Positions 56,467-64,000 of a stretch of DNA of 64,000 nucleotides are shown here, in pieces. How positions within the stretch are numbered: the first letter of the stretch is position 1; every line of letters starts with the position of its first letter. The stretch comes from Pelagibacterales bacterium SAG-MED29 (GTDB lineage Bacteria > Pseudomonadota > Alphaproteobacteria > Pelagibacterales > Pelagibacteraceae). The stretch is taken from the NCBI GenBank assembly GCA_014653815.1, contig JACWDZ010000001.1, positions 1-64,000 on the forward strand, read 5' to 3'. The translations under genes were made by a program, and so were the position numbers. Under the pieces are notes generated by a model, which saw nothing but the letters and a program-made list of their open reading frames with translations, was not told where the DNA came from and searched no databases.

Positions 56467-57518
56467 AACAAAAAGATTTAATATTATACTCTGGTTTAAT
56501 TATTTTAGGATTAGTAGCGCCTTTCTTGTTCTCTGCTTTTAAAGTTCAGCTTACATATCTTTGTGTCTTGATCGTTCTGGCGATGACTTGGAATTTACAA
56601 GGTGGGGAAATGGGCTACAACTCTTTTGGAAATATTCTTTTCTACGGTCTTGGAATGTATCTTACTGCTTCAGTTCAAGTAGGTATGTTTTTCCCATTAG
56701 CAGAATGGACAGAAAGTGGTGGTGAAAAAACGTTTGTACATACTACAGCACAATATTTTCAAGGAATAGGTGTTGGATTATTAGTTGCAGCTATTGTTCC
56801 TACTATTGTTGCTGGTGCCATAGGTTATGCTATTTTAGGTTTAAGAGGTCATTACTTTGCGATTTGCACTTTAGGTTTAGGAATTGCAGCAGGTGAAATT
56901 GCTGGAGGAATAGAAATTATTGGAGCAGGTCAAGGTTTTACTACACCACCTTTTCCAGCAGAAATAGTTGATCCTGAAGCAAGAGGACAATTTTTCTACT
57001 TCTTAAGTTTTTTAGTATTAGTTCTAGCATTTATTTTTGTAAAATATATTTACGGCTCTAGGTTTAGATTAATTTTAAATGCGATAAGAGATAATGAAGA
57101 TAAGGCAGAAGCAATGGGCATTCAAACAATGAAATATAAAATTGTTGGTTGGATGTGCTCTGCATTTTTCTGTGGTCTAGCCGGTGGAATTATGGGTGGA
57201 CTAATTGGATATATAGACTCTACTGACGTTGCTTTCGATGGAAGAGAGATGGGAGTATTCATGGTTCTTATGGCTATACTCGGCGGTAAAGGAACTTTGT
57301 GGGGACCAATTATTGGTGCAACTTTATTCCATTTCTTCAAAGAAGGTCTTTGGACTTTTATATTGGGTTGGCAATATGTTGCGCTTGGAGTTTTAATCGT
57401 TGTGATCGTGGTTTATTTCCCAGAAGGATTAATGGGATGGTTAAGAGAAAAATATCCTGAAAGATTTGGTGAAGTAATTGATGAAAAAGATCGTAAAGCA
57501 CAGGTGGAATTAAAATGA
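56463..57518 (+). CDS. livM: Branched-chain amino acid ABC transporter, permease LivM
   Basis: A 351-residue inner-membrane permease with about ten helices. MTWNLQGGEMGYNSFGNILFY and GSRFRLILNAIRDNEDKAEA are LivM motifs. MAILGGKGTLWGPIIGATLF is the conserved C-terminal loop. The start is ATG at 56463, overlapping the previous stop by ATGA; a TTG three codons upstream is not needed. It overlaps livG by four bases. Confidence 0.93.
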   Translation: MKQKDLILYSGLIILGLVAPFLFSAFKVQLTYLCVLIVLAMTWNLQGGEMGYNSFGNILFYGLGMYLTASVQVGMFFPLAEWTESGGEKTFVHTTAQYFQGIGVGLLVAAIVPTIVAGAIGYAILGLRGHYFAICTLGLGIAAGEIAGGIEIIGAGQGFTTPPFPAEIVDPEARGQFFYFLSFLVLVLAFIFVKYIYGSRFRLILNAIRDNEDKAEAMGIQTMKYKIVGWMCSAFFCGLAGGIMGGLIGYIDSTDVAFDGREMGVFMVLMAILGGKGTLWGPIIGATLFHFFKEGLWTFILGWQYVALGVLIVVIVVYFPEGLMGWLREKYPERFGEVIDEKDRKAQVELK

Positions 57519-58249
57519 GTATTTTAGAAGTTAAAAGTGTAAGCAAGTCTTTTGGTGGCGTACAAGCCAATGTTGATATTTCTGTTTCGGTAGAACAAGG
57601 ATCAATTGTTGGTTTGATTGGACCTAATGGTTCAGGTAAGACCACTTTATTTAACTCTATTGTAGGAACTCATCCAATAGATAAAGGATCTATTCTTTTT
57701 AATAACACAGAGGTATCAGAAATGCCTGTTCCAGCAGTAGCTAAACTGGGATTATTAAGAACATTTCAGCAAACAAGAATTTATTCTAAACTTAATTGTG
57801 TAGAGAATATGTTAATTAGCCACAAGGCTAGTGACTCAGGATTTATATTTGCAAAAGTACCTAGTGAGCTGACAGAAAAAGCAGAAAATCTTTTAAACTT
57901 TGTAGGACTTTATCAAAAAAGAAATTTAAGAGCAGGAGACCTATCATTTGGTCAGCAAAAACTTTTAGAATTAGCAATGGCATTAATGAATGAACCTAAA
58001 ATGCTTTTATTAGATGAGCCTACAGCTGGTATTAATCCAACTTTAATTAATGGAATTATAGATAGATTGATAAAAGTAAATAAAGATTATGGAATAACTT
58101 TGTTGGTTATAGAGCACAATATGAAAGTAATAATGAGTTTAGCCCAAAATATTTTCTGCTTGGCTCATGGGAAACTTCTAGCAAAAGGTTCTCCTAAAGA
58201 AATTAAAAATGATAAGCGAGTAGTAGATGCTTATCTAGGAGCTCAATAA
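57515..58249 (+). CDS. livG: Branched-chain amino acid ABC transporter, ATPase LivG
   Basis: A 244-residue ABC ATPase powering the Liv transporter. Walker A is GPNGSGKTT, the signature is LSFGQQKLLE and Walker B is LLLDEPTAGI, with the switch histidine in VIEHNM. The C-terminal VVDAYLGAQ is characteristic of LivG. It overlaps livM by four bases and livF by one. Confidence 0.96.
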   Translation: MSILEVKSVSKSFGGVQANVDISVSVEQGSIVGLIGPNGSGKTTLFNSIVGTHPIDKGSILFNNTEVSEMPVPAVAKLGLLRTFQQTRIYSKLNCVENMLISHKASDSGFIFAKVPSELTEKAENLLNFVGLYQKRNLRAGDLSFGQQKLLELAMALMNEPKMLLLDEPTAGINPTLINGIIDRLIKVNKDYGITLLVIEHNMKVIMSLAQNIFCLAHGKLLAKGSPKEIKNDKRVVDAYLGAQ

Positions 58250-59034
58250 TGGAAAATCAATATGAAGTTTTAGGAAAAGCACCCGGGCCTGAAGATTTAA
58301 AAAGACTTTCACCCAAAGACGTTCATTTAACTATAAAAGGATTAAATGCTGGTTATGGTAAAATGGAAATACTTCATAATTTTGATTTATCAATAAGCAA
58401 AGCACAATCGTTATGTCTTATAGGTCCTAATGGGGCTGGCAAATCTACAATTCTTCATTCTATCTATGGGTTTACAAATATTTTTTCAGGTAAAATAGAA
58501 ATTGATGGAAGAGAAATAACGAATCTTACTCCAGCTCAAAAACTAAATTCAGTTGGTATAGCTTACATCCTTCAGGATAATTCAGTTTTTCCTGATATGA
58601 CCGTAGAGGAAAATCTTTTGATGGGCGGATATATTAAAGAAAAACAAGACGAAGCTTACGAAGAAGCTGAAAGAATTTTTAAAAAATATGAAAGATTAAG
58701 AAATAGAAGAAATCAACCAGCAAAAGTTTTATCTGGAGGTGAGAGAAGATTATTAGAAATTTCTAGAGCACTAGTAATGAAACCTTCAATCCTTTTAGTA
58801 GATGAGCCATCAATTGGATTAGAACCAAGGTATATCAATATGGTTTTTGAAATACTTACAGAACTTCAAAAAAATGAAAAGAAAACTATTATTATGGTTG
58901 AACAAAATGCAAAGAAAGGTCTTGAGTTTGCTGACATAGGTTATGTTTTAGTTTCAGGTCAAACGGCAATCGCTGGCAAAGGTGATGAACTATTAAAAAA
59001 TCCAGATGTAGGAAGACTATTTCTTGGTGGATGA
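58249..59034 (+). CDS. livF: Branched-chain amino acid ABC transporter, ATPase LivF
   Basis: A 261-residue ABC ATPase, partner of LivG. Walker A is GPNGAGKST, the signature is LSGGERRLLE, Walker B is LLVDEPSIGL, and VEQNAKKGLEFADIGYVL is the LivF C-terminal motif. An N-terminal extension of about 25 residues precedes the core, longer than in most LivF. It overlaps azlC by four bases. Confidence 0.95.
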   Translation: MENQYEVLGKAPGPEDLKRLSPKDVHLTIKGLNAGYGKMEILHNFDLSISKAQSLCLIGPNGAGKSTILHSIYGFTNIFSGKIEIDGREITNLTPAQKLNSVGIAYILQDNSVFPDMTVEENLLMGGYIKEKQDEAYEEAERIFKKYERLRNRRNQPAKVLSGGERRLLEISRALVMKPSILLVDEPSIGLEPRYINMVFEILTELQKNEKKTIIMVEQNAKKGLEFADIGYVLVSGQTAIAGKGDELLKNPDVGRLFLGG

Positions 59035-59735
59035 TAAATTCTAAGGTTTTTTTTCAAGGTTTAAAATCTCTTAAAGGTTCTAAAAGTCCAGCTATTCCAT
59101 TAGCAGCGTGTTTTGTTGCTTTGGGTGCATTACTTAAAGATGCTGGTTTTAATTTACAACAAAGCGCAGCATCAAGTTTATTTACTTACGCACTACCAGG
59201 CCAATTAGTAATGGCAGAGTCATTGTTAGTAGGAGCCTCATTAGTAAATATATTTATAGCAGTTTGGTTAGTTAACTTTCGACTTTACCCTATGACCGTT
59301 TCTTTATTTCCCTTACTTGAACACAAAACACAACCAAAGTGGAAATATTATCTATCGTGCCACTTTTTAGCTGTCACATCTTGGTTGATTGCAAAAGATG
59401 GTTATAAGAAAATTGATAAAAAACATAGGATAGATTTTTGGATAGGCATAGGTATAGGAACCTGGACTACTGCAATATTAATGACAATGGCTGGTTATCT
59501 TTCAGCTGAGTACTTAAATAAAGATATGTTAATTGGTTTAGCTATAGTTAATCCTGTTTACTTTTTTTGCATGATGATTGGGGCAATGAAAAATTTAAGT
59601 ATATCAGTAGCTGTTATTGGAGGAACTATATTAGGTCCTTTGATTTATGTTTTTTCAACAGAGTGGGCATTATTATTTGCTGGTCTTATTGCAGGAACAA
59701 TTGCTTTCTTAATGGGAGAAAAAAATGGAAAGTAG
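59031..59735 (+). CDS. azlC: AzlC family branched-chain amino acid permease
   Basis: A 234-residue membrane protein matching the large subunit of the AzlCD branched-chain amino acid exporter. It has about eight helices, with VALGALLKDAGFNLQQSAAS and RLYPMTVSLFPLLE as recognisable AzlC segments. The ATG overlaps livF, so uptake and export genes for the same class of substrate share one transcript. It overlaps azlD by 11 bases. Confidence 0.9.
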   Translation: MINSKVFFQGLKSLKGSKSPAIPLAACFVALGALLKDAGFNLQQSAASSLFTYALPGQLVMAESLLVGASLVNIFIAVWLVNFRLYPMTVSLFPLLEHKTQPKWKYYLSCHFLAVTSWLIAKDGYKKIDKKHRIDFWIGIGIGTWTTAILMTMAGYLSAEYLNKDMLIGLAIVNPVYFFCMMIGAMKNLSISVAVIGGTILGPLIYVFSTEWALLFAGLIAGTIAFLMGEKNGK

Positions 59736-60045
59736 TCAGATAATAATTTTAGCAATTATAGCTACATCTTTAGCTACTTTTATCTCAAGGTTTATGGGTG
59801 CTCTCACTTCAGAAAAAGTAAGTGTTAAATCAAAAGTATTTCAGTGGTTTAATTGTGTAGCCTATTCAACATTAGCTGCTTTACTTGGAAGAATGATAAT
59901 ATTTCCTGCAGGAGTTTTAGCAGAATCAGAACTAATGATTAGAATAGTAGTAGTTTGCATATGTGTAATAATTTTTATTTTATCTAAAAAAAATTTGGTA
60001 ATTCCAACAATTTTCTCTGGAATTATTCTTAGCATCCTAAGTTAA
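59725..60045 (+). CDS. azlD: AzlD family branched-chain amino acid transport protein
   Basis: A 106-residue small partner of AzlC with four helices. IATSLATFISRFMGAL and FNCVAYSTLAALLGRMI are in line with AzlD. It overlaps azlC by 11 bases, the normal arrangement of this two-gene exporter, and it ends the liv-azl transcript. Confidence 0.88.
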   Translation: MESSQIIILAIIATSLATFISRFMGALTSEKVSVKSKVFQWFNCVAYSTLAALLGRMIIFPAGVLAESELMIRIVVVCICVIIFILSKKNLVIPTIFSGIILSILS

Positions 60046-60199
60046 TTTTCCTGATTCTTGTTTATCTCTAAAATTTAATAAAAAACTCAAAAAAAAGGTT
60101 CATATTAGGCTTTTGTAGAGTTTATTAACCTTTTTTAAGCTCTTATTTTGTATTTTTATTCTTAGAAGTTGATAGGGTCTCATCAACCATGGAGGAACT
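60046..60199 (+). promoter_or_regulatory. Structured leader of the NCS1 permease gene
   Basis: Four segments interlock: AAACTC (60083-60088) with GAGTTT (60118-60123), and AAAAAAGGTT (60091-60100) with AACCTTTTTT (60127-60136), in the order a-b-a'-b' of an H-type pseudoknot. A separate hairpin GTTGAT/ATCAAC (60168-60173 and 60182-60187) sits just before the ribosome-binding site GGAGGA (60191-60196). This may be an RNA regulator of a purine-derivative permease, or partly a weak azlD terminator. No known riboswitch class is recognised. Confidence 0.35.
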
Positions 60200-61651
60200 A
60201 TGAGTTCAAAAAAACTCTATAACAAAGATTTAGCACCTACTCCAAGTAATAAGAAAAATTGGGGATGGTTTGAAATCTTTAACGTATGGGCGAACGATGT
60301 TCAAAGTTTATTCGGATATACTTTAGCAGCATCATTATTTATCGCCTCAGGATTAAATGGTTGGGCCGTATTTCTAGCTTTAATATTAGCTGGAGTATTT
60401 ATAATGTGGCTTGTCAATCTTTCAGGTAAACCAAGCGTACAACACGGAATTCCTTACCCAGTATTTGCAAGAGTAAGTATGGGTGTATTCGGAGCAAACT
60501 TTCCAGCAATGGCCAGAGGTCTTGTTGCAATGTTTTGGTACGGAGCACAAACATATGCTGCCTCAACAGCAGTTGCCCTTTTAATTACTGCATTAACAGG
60601 AAATCCAGGTACAGAAATGTTTCTTGGCATGACAGGTGTTATGTGGGTTTCATTTATATTTGTATCAGCGTTTCAAGTTTATTTATTCTGGCAAGGTATT
60701 GATCTTGTAAGAAAATTTTTAAACTTTGCTGGACCAGCGGTTTATGTAGTTATGATTATTTTAATGATAGCTATTTGGGCTGAAGTTGGTGGCAGTCTTC
60801 TTTCAGAAGTAGGAAATATATTTTCTAGCGGAACTCGTTCAGGAGGTTTTGAAGGTCTAGGATCTTTTGGAGCTTTCTTAGCGGTATTTTCTATTATGGT
60901 AGGATATTTTGCTGCGGTTGTAATTAACTTCGGAGATTTTGCTCGATTTGTAAAAAATGAAGAGGAGATGAAAAAAGGAAATTTATACGGATTAGTCGGA
61001 AACGTAGTTTTCTTTTCTTTCATAACTCTTATGATTACAGGTGGAACGATTGCTTTGTTCGGAGAATATGTTGCTCAACCAACAGATATGGTTGCAAAAG
61101 TAGATAATATATTTTTAACAGTAGTAGCTGCATTTGCATTCTTTGCTGCAACTGTTGGAATAAATATGGTGGCTAACTTTATACCACCGGCTTATGACCT
61201 TGCTAACTTAATGCCAAGTAAAATCAATTTTAGAACTGGTGGATTAATTACCGCTGCTTTTGGTTTTGTAATTGGTGGAATGTGGGTGGCTGTAATTACT
61301 AAAATGGGAATATTCCCGTTTGTTAACACGTTAGGTGCAATACTTGCCCCAGTGTTTGGAATAATGATTACTGACTATTATATCATCAAAAAACAAAAAA
61401 TTGATGTGAATGCATTATTCAACGAAGGCAAAGGTAAGTATTGGTACAATGATGGATTTAATTTAAAAGGTATGGTTGCTTGGATACTATCCGGCTACAT
61501 AGCTATTGGATCTGTTTGGCCAAATATTTTACCAGGTGGTCTAGGAAACTTCTTCGCTAATTTAGGTGGCGGAGGGGGTTATGCATGGATAATAGGTGCT
61601 TCTTTAGGAGCGGTTGTTCATTTAGCAATATCATCTTCAGGTAAAAAATAA
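60200..61651 (+). CDS. NCS1 family permease (cytosine/purine/allantoin type)
   Basis: A 483-residue, twelve-helix nucleobase:cation symporter-1. NKKNWGWFEIFNVWANDVQS and LSGKPSVQHGIPYPVFARV are N-terminal NCS1 motifs, and GDFARFVKNEEEM is the conserved helix 6-7 loop. A GGAGGA ribosome-binding site precedes the ATG. Next to allA, alc and puuE on the other strand, it most likely imports allantoin or a related ureide; cytosine, uracil and hydantoin are alternatives. Confidence 0.9.
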   Translation: MSSKKLYNKDLAPTPSNKKNWGWFEIFNVWANDVQSLFGYTLAASLFIASGLNGWAVFLALILAGVFIMWLVNLSGKPSVQHGIPYPVFARVSMGVFGANFPAMARGLVAMFWYGAQTYAASTAVALLITALTGNPGTEMFLGMTGVMWVSFIFVSAFQVYLFWQGIDLVRKFLNFAGPAVYVVMIILMIAIWAEVGGSLLSEVGNIFSSGTRSGGFEGLGSFGAFLAVFSIMVGYFAAVVINFGDFARFVKNEEEMKKGNLYGLVGNVVFFSFITLMITGGTIALFGEYVAQPTDMVAKVDNIFLTVVAAFAFFAATVGINMVANFIPPAYDLANLMPSKINFRTGGLITAAFGFVIGGMWVAVITKMGIFPFVNTLGAILAPVFGIMITDYYIIKKQKIDVNALFNEGKGKYWYNDGFNLKGMVAWILSGYIAIGSVWPNILPGGLGNFFANLGGGGGYAWIIGASLGAVVHLAISSSGKK

Positions 61652-61661
61652 TTTAATTTAA

Positions 61662-61691
61662 AAAGCTCGCCGTAGAAATACGGCGGGCTTT
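61662..61691. terminator. Bidirectional terminator between the permease and allA
   Basis: AAAGCTCGCCGT (61662-61673) pairs with ACGGCGGGCTTT (61680-61691) as a 12-bp stem with one wobble and a 6-base loop. It is AT-rich on both sides, and its right end covers the allA stop codon (61690-61692), so it serves both converging transcripts. Confidence 0.85.
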
Positions 61692-62187
61692 AGTATTTTA
61701 GGATTACTTGATTTTTTTCGAATTTTTGAACTTTTAAATTATCTCCTGAACCTTTTCTATCTACTACTAAAAAGTTCATATCTTCTGTTGCAATTAATGG
61801 GAAATGCCAAGTGCCTGTTCTATAATTAACCCCAAGTCCTGGTGGAATTATAAAAGCTTCAATTTTATCTAAATCTGGTTTGTCTGCATTAGGCGCTACA
61901 AAAGATAAGAAAATTGTTTCTTTCATTGGAATAAAAGCTTGGCTCCCTAATGGATGCTGCTCCATCATATTTATATTCATTGGAAAAGTTCGTTTTAGCG
62001 CAGAAAATATACTTATCGTTGTCTTACCATTGTCCTTGGAGGTATCTAAATTGGCTATACCCTCAAATCTTTTTGCGTAACCATCATTAATAGAAATAGG
62101 CTTAATATCATCTGTAGTAATTAATTCTCCAAATTTAGCAAAATTCTCTTTAGTTATTTTTTTTGGAGTAATCGTAATTGTCATCAT
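61690..62187 (-). CDS. allA: Ureidoglycolate lyase
   Basis: A 165-residue enzyme of the AllA family that splits ureidoglycolate to glyoxylate and urea, the last step of allantoin use. Conserved parts are KENFAKFGELI, the metal/substrate loop MMEQHPLGSQAFIPM, the beta-barrel motif IPPGLGVNYRTGTWHFPL and FLVVDRKGSGDN. It overlaps alc by four bases. Either of the two initial ATG codons is possible. Confidence 0.92.
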   Translation of the reverse strand: MMTITITPKKITKENFAKFGELITTDDIKPISINDGYAKRFEGIANLDTSKDNGKTTISIFSALKRTFPMNINMMEQHPLGSQAFIPMKETIFLSFVAPNADKPDLDKIEAFIIPPGLGVNYRTGTWHFPLIATEDMNFLVVDRKGSGDNLKVQKFEKNQVILKY

Positions 62188-63173
62188 TTTATCTTTCCAA
62201 ATACTCTAATTCTAGAAATACCTCCATCAGGAAATATATTTACTCTAAGATAATTAACTTTATTTTTCTTCATCAACTTATTTAAAAAATTATGTTTTTT
62301 ATGAGCATGTAATTTTGATTTATTTAATAAAAGTTTCCAATTTTTTGATTTATTTATGATCTTATTAGCAGAAGATTTACCACCTACGTACGCAGCTTGA
62401 ATAGAGCATTGGTCAGGGTAATTTCCTTTAAAGTGATGAGTGTCAATTTGTATTTTATCTATCTTAGCAGCAGCGGCACATTTAATAATTAACCAATCAA
62501 AGTTTTTACCTCTACTTCTTCTTGTTTCCCATCCGTCACCCATATTTTTTCCTTGGCCAGGAGCCAAAACATTTTCAGCTCTACCAAAGTGTTCGTTATT
62601 ACAAGCTATCGGTACCGAACCATTTAAAATAGAAGTTAAATTAATAGTCTTATTTCTAAATTTTTTATTTTCTAACTCTCCAAACAATCTTAATCTTGCG
62701 ACACCACCATCTGGAAAAATGTTTAGTCTTACATGAGTAATAATTGAAGTCTTTTTAACGTTAAAAAAATGATGTCTATTTGGACCTGTAGATTTCTTAC
62801 TTAATATATTAGTCCACTTTTGATTTTTATCAGGCTCGTTTTTTTTAGAAGAACAAACATCTAATGATACTTTACTTGGTTGGTTTCCATTAAAGTGAGA
62901 AGTATCAATATTAACCTTATGTATTCTTCCGGGTTTACCTAATTTTAAAATTAGGTAATCATGACCAGATTTTCTTTTTCTTCTCGTTTCCCATCCATCC
63001 ATCCATTTACCATTTTTATCAAACACACCTTCCTTAAATATTGGAGGTGAAGGTTCTATAATTCTTTTAGCCGCTGCAAAGAAATCATCAGTTTTGTAAA
63101 CTACTTTTGTACCAAGTCTTGGTTGAGCAAGATCAATTAAGCCATTTAAAATGATATTTTTATTTTTTTTCAT
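62184..63173 (-). CDS. alc: Allantoicase
   Basis: A 329-residue enzyme that hydrolyses allantoate to ureidoglycolate and urea. It consists of two tandem repeats, each a jelly-roll with a GWETRR motif: MDGWETRRKRKSGHDYLIL in the first and GDGWETRRSRGKNFDWLII in the second, each followed by a TSHFNGNQPSKVSL-like strand. The repeat ends RLNIFPDGGVARLRLFGE and RVNIFPDGGISRIRVFG are near-identical. It follows puuE by three bases. Confidence 0.95.
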   Translation of the reverse strand: MKKNKNIILNGLIDLAQPRLGTKVVYKTDDFFAAAKRIIEPSPPIFKEGVFDKNGKWMDGWETRRKRKSGHDYLILKLGKPGRIHKVNIDTSHFNGNQPSKVSLDVCSSKKNEPDKNQKWTNILSKKSTGPNRHHFFNVKKTSIITHVRLNIFPDGGVARLRLFGELENKKFRNKTINLTSILNGSVPIACNNEHFGRAENVLAPGQGKNMGDGWETRRSRGKNFDWLIIKCAAAAKIDKIQIDTHHFKGNYPDQCSIQAAYVGGKSSANKIINKSKNWKLLLNKSKLHAHKKHNFLNKLMKKNKVNYLRVNIFPDGGISRIRVFGKIK

Positions 63174-63176
63174 TAT

Positions 63177-64000
63177 TTAAATATTTGAGTAATTCTTAAT
63201 CCAATGTTTAGCAATATCAATTCTCTTACATATCCAAACATCGTTATGTTTTAATACATAATCTAAAAATCTTTCTAAAGATTTTAATCTACCTGGTTTA
63301 CCAACAATTCTACAATGCAAACCTACTGACATCATTTTAGGATTAGTTTCACCTTCTTTATATAAAACATCAAAACTATCTTTTAAATAATTATAAAATT
63401 GCTCACCACTATTAAATCCTTGATTAGTTGCAAACCTCATATCGTTATTATCTAGAGTGTAAGGCACTATTAATTGTTTCTTATTATTTCTTTTTTCAAA
63501 ATAAGGAAGATCATCACTATAAGAGTCACTATCATAAATAAAACCACCCTCATTCATTACCAAGTCCCTTGTGTTTGGACTACATCTGCCTGTGTACCAA
63601 CCCAAAGGTCGTTGACCAAAAATTTTTTTAATAGTTTTAATTGCGAGATCCATATGTTTTTTTTCAACGGGCTTGCTAACGTTTTGATAATCAATCCATC
63701 TCCATCCATGGCAAGCAATTTCGTAATCCGCATTTTTTATTGCTTTGCAAACTTCAGGATTTCTTTCTAGGGCCATTGCAACACCAAAAATTGTCAATGG
63801 TATTTTCTTATTTTGAAACAGTTCGTGTATTCTCCAAAAACCCCTTTTAGAACCATATTCATAAAGAGACTCCATACTTATGTGTCGATCTTTAATTGGT
63901 TGAGCTCCAATTATTTCTGATAAAAAAGTTTCTGAATGTTTATCACCATGTAACACTGAATTTTCAGCACCTTCTTCATAATTTAATACAATTTGAAGGG
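63177..64000 (-). CDS. puuE: Allantoinase PuuE (5' end outside window)
   Basis: A polysaccharide-deacetylase (NodB) fold enzyme that opens allantoin to allantoate. The frame is open to the right window edge and reads QIVLNYEEGAENSVLHGDKH, a PuuE signature, so the protein is longer than the 259 residues seen from the internal GTG at 63956. FWRIHELFQNKKIPLTIFGVA, EIACHGWRWIDYQ and GWYTGRCSPNTRDLV are the family motifs, the last two containing metal and substrate residues. It leads the puuE-alc-allA minus-strand operon. Confidence 0.92.
   Translation of the reverse strand, partial: LQIVLNYEEGAENSVLHGDKHSETFLSEIIGAQPIKDRHISMESLYEYGSKRGFWRIHELFQNKKIPLTIFGVAMALERNPEVCKAIKNADYEIACHGWRWIDYQNVSKPVEKKHMDLAIKTIKKIFGQRPLGWYTGRCSPNTRDLVMNEGGFIYDSDSYSDDLPYFEKRNNKKQLIVPYTLDNNDMRFATNQGFNSGEQFYNYLKDSFDVLYKEGETNPKMMSVGLHCRIVGKPGRLKSLERFLDYVLKHNDVWICKRIDIAKHWIKNYSNI

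Noticed and set aside
60189-60203. Four-codon upstream reading frame ATG GAG GAA CTA TGA overlapping the permease start
   Set aside because: It coincides with the ribosome-binding site GGAGGA, so the frame is most likely a by-product of that sequence.

Overview
The window reads as a streamlined, very AT-rich marine alphaproteobacterium of the SAR11 (Pelagibacterales) type. The evidence is tight gene packing with 1-20 bp overlaps, very short spacers, a SAM-II plus SAM-V tandem riboswitch in front of metY, and a gene set built around methylated one-carbon compounds, branched-chain amino acids and purine nitrogen. No rRNA, tRNA, CRISPR array or insertion sequence was recognised. The assignment rests on remembered family and lineage traits, not on a search.

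Layout. 1-2942: truncated hflC, a DUF2065 protein, a Do-type protease and miaA. The first 50 bases are an exact inverted copy of 4873-4922 (inside ilvH) fused into hflC, which looks like an assembly or amplification chimera. 2946-7960: ilvI, ilvH, ilvC, leuA. 7972-13988: mreBCD, mrdA (PBP2), rodA and a bactofilin. 14034-17143: D-amino-acid dehydrogenase-like oxidase, DMT exporter, 2-hydroxyacid dehydrogenase. 17264-18318: two paralogous lipoproteins. 18383-19856: metY with its tandem riboswitch leader. 19992-25107: heterotetrameric sarcosine oxidase soxBDAG. 25109-29562: LysE, DMT and MFS transporters and ETF-ubiquinone oxidoreductase.

29591-43192 is an accessory block inserted between ETF-QO and etfBA. 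It is bordered by a multi-copy family of small secreted proteins of unknown function. It holds a prokaryotic pentameric ligand-gated ion channel homologue, a possible small DNA-binding protein, an exported caspase-like protease overlapping an exported trypsin-like protease with a calcium-type repeat tail, and a diverging operon of small membrane proteins, a coiled-coil membrane protein, a possible vWA-like exported protein, a PrsW intramembrane protease and a Sel1 protein. Two operons diverge from a control region with nested inverted repeats at 37351-37440. This block is the best candidate for an undescribed system.

43193-47621: etfA, etfB, a small exported protein and a dimethylglycine/sarcosine dehydrogenase, which with soxBDAG and ETF-QO give a route from dimethylglycine to glycine with electrons sent to ubiquinone. 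47765-53316: a 39-residue metallothionein-like protein, two MsrB proteins (one cytosolic, one exported), CcdA, ribokinase, glutaredoxin, an FkbM methyltransferase and a LysE-type exporter. 53396-60045: a complete liv branched-chain amino acid ABC transporter with a putative exported metalloprotease gene inside it, then azlCD. 60200-64000: an NCS1 permease and the allantoin pathway genes allA, alc and puuE (puuE runs off the right edge).
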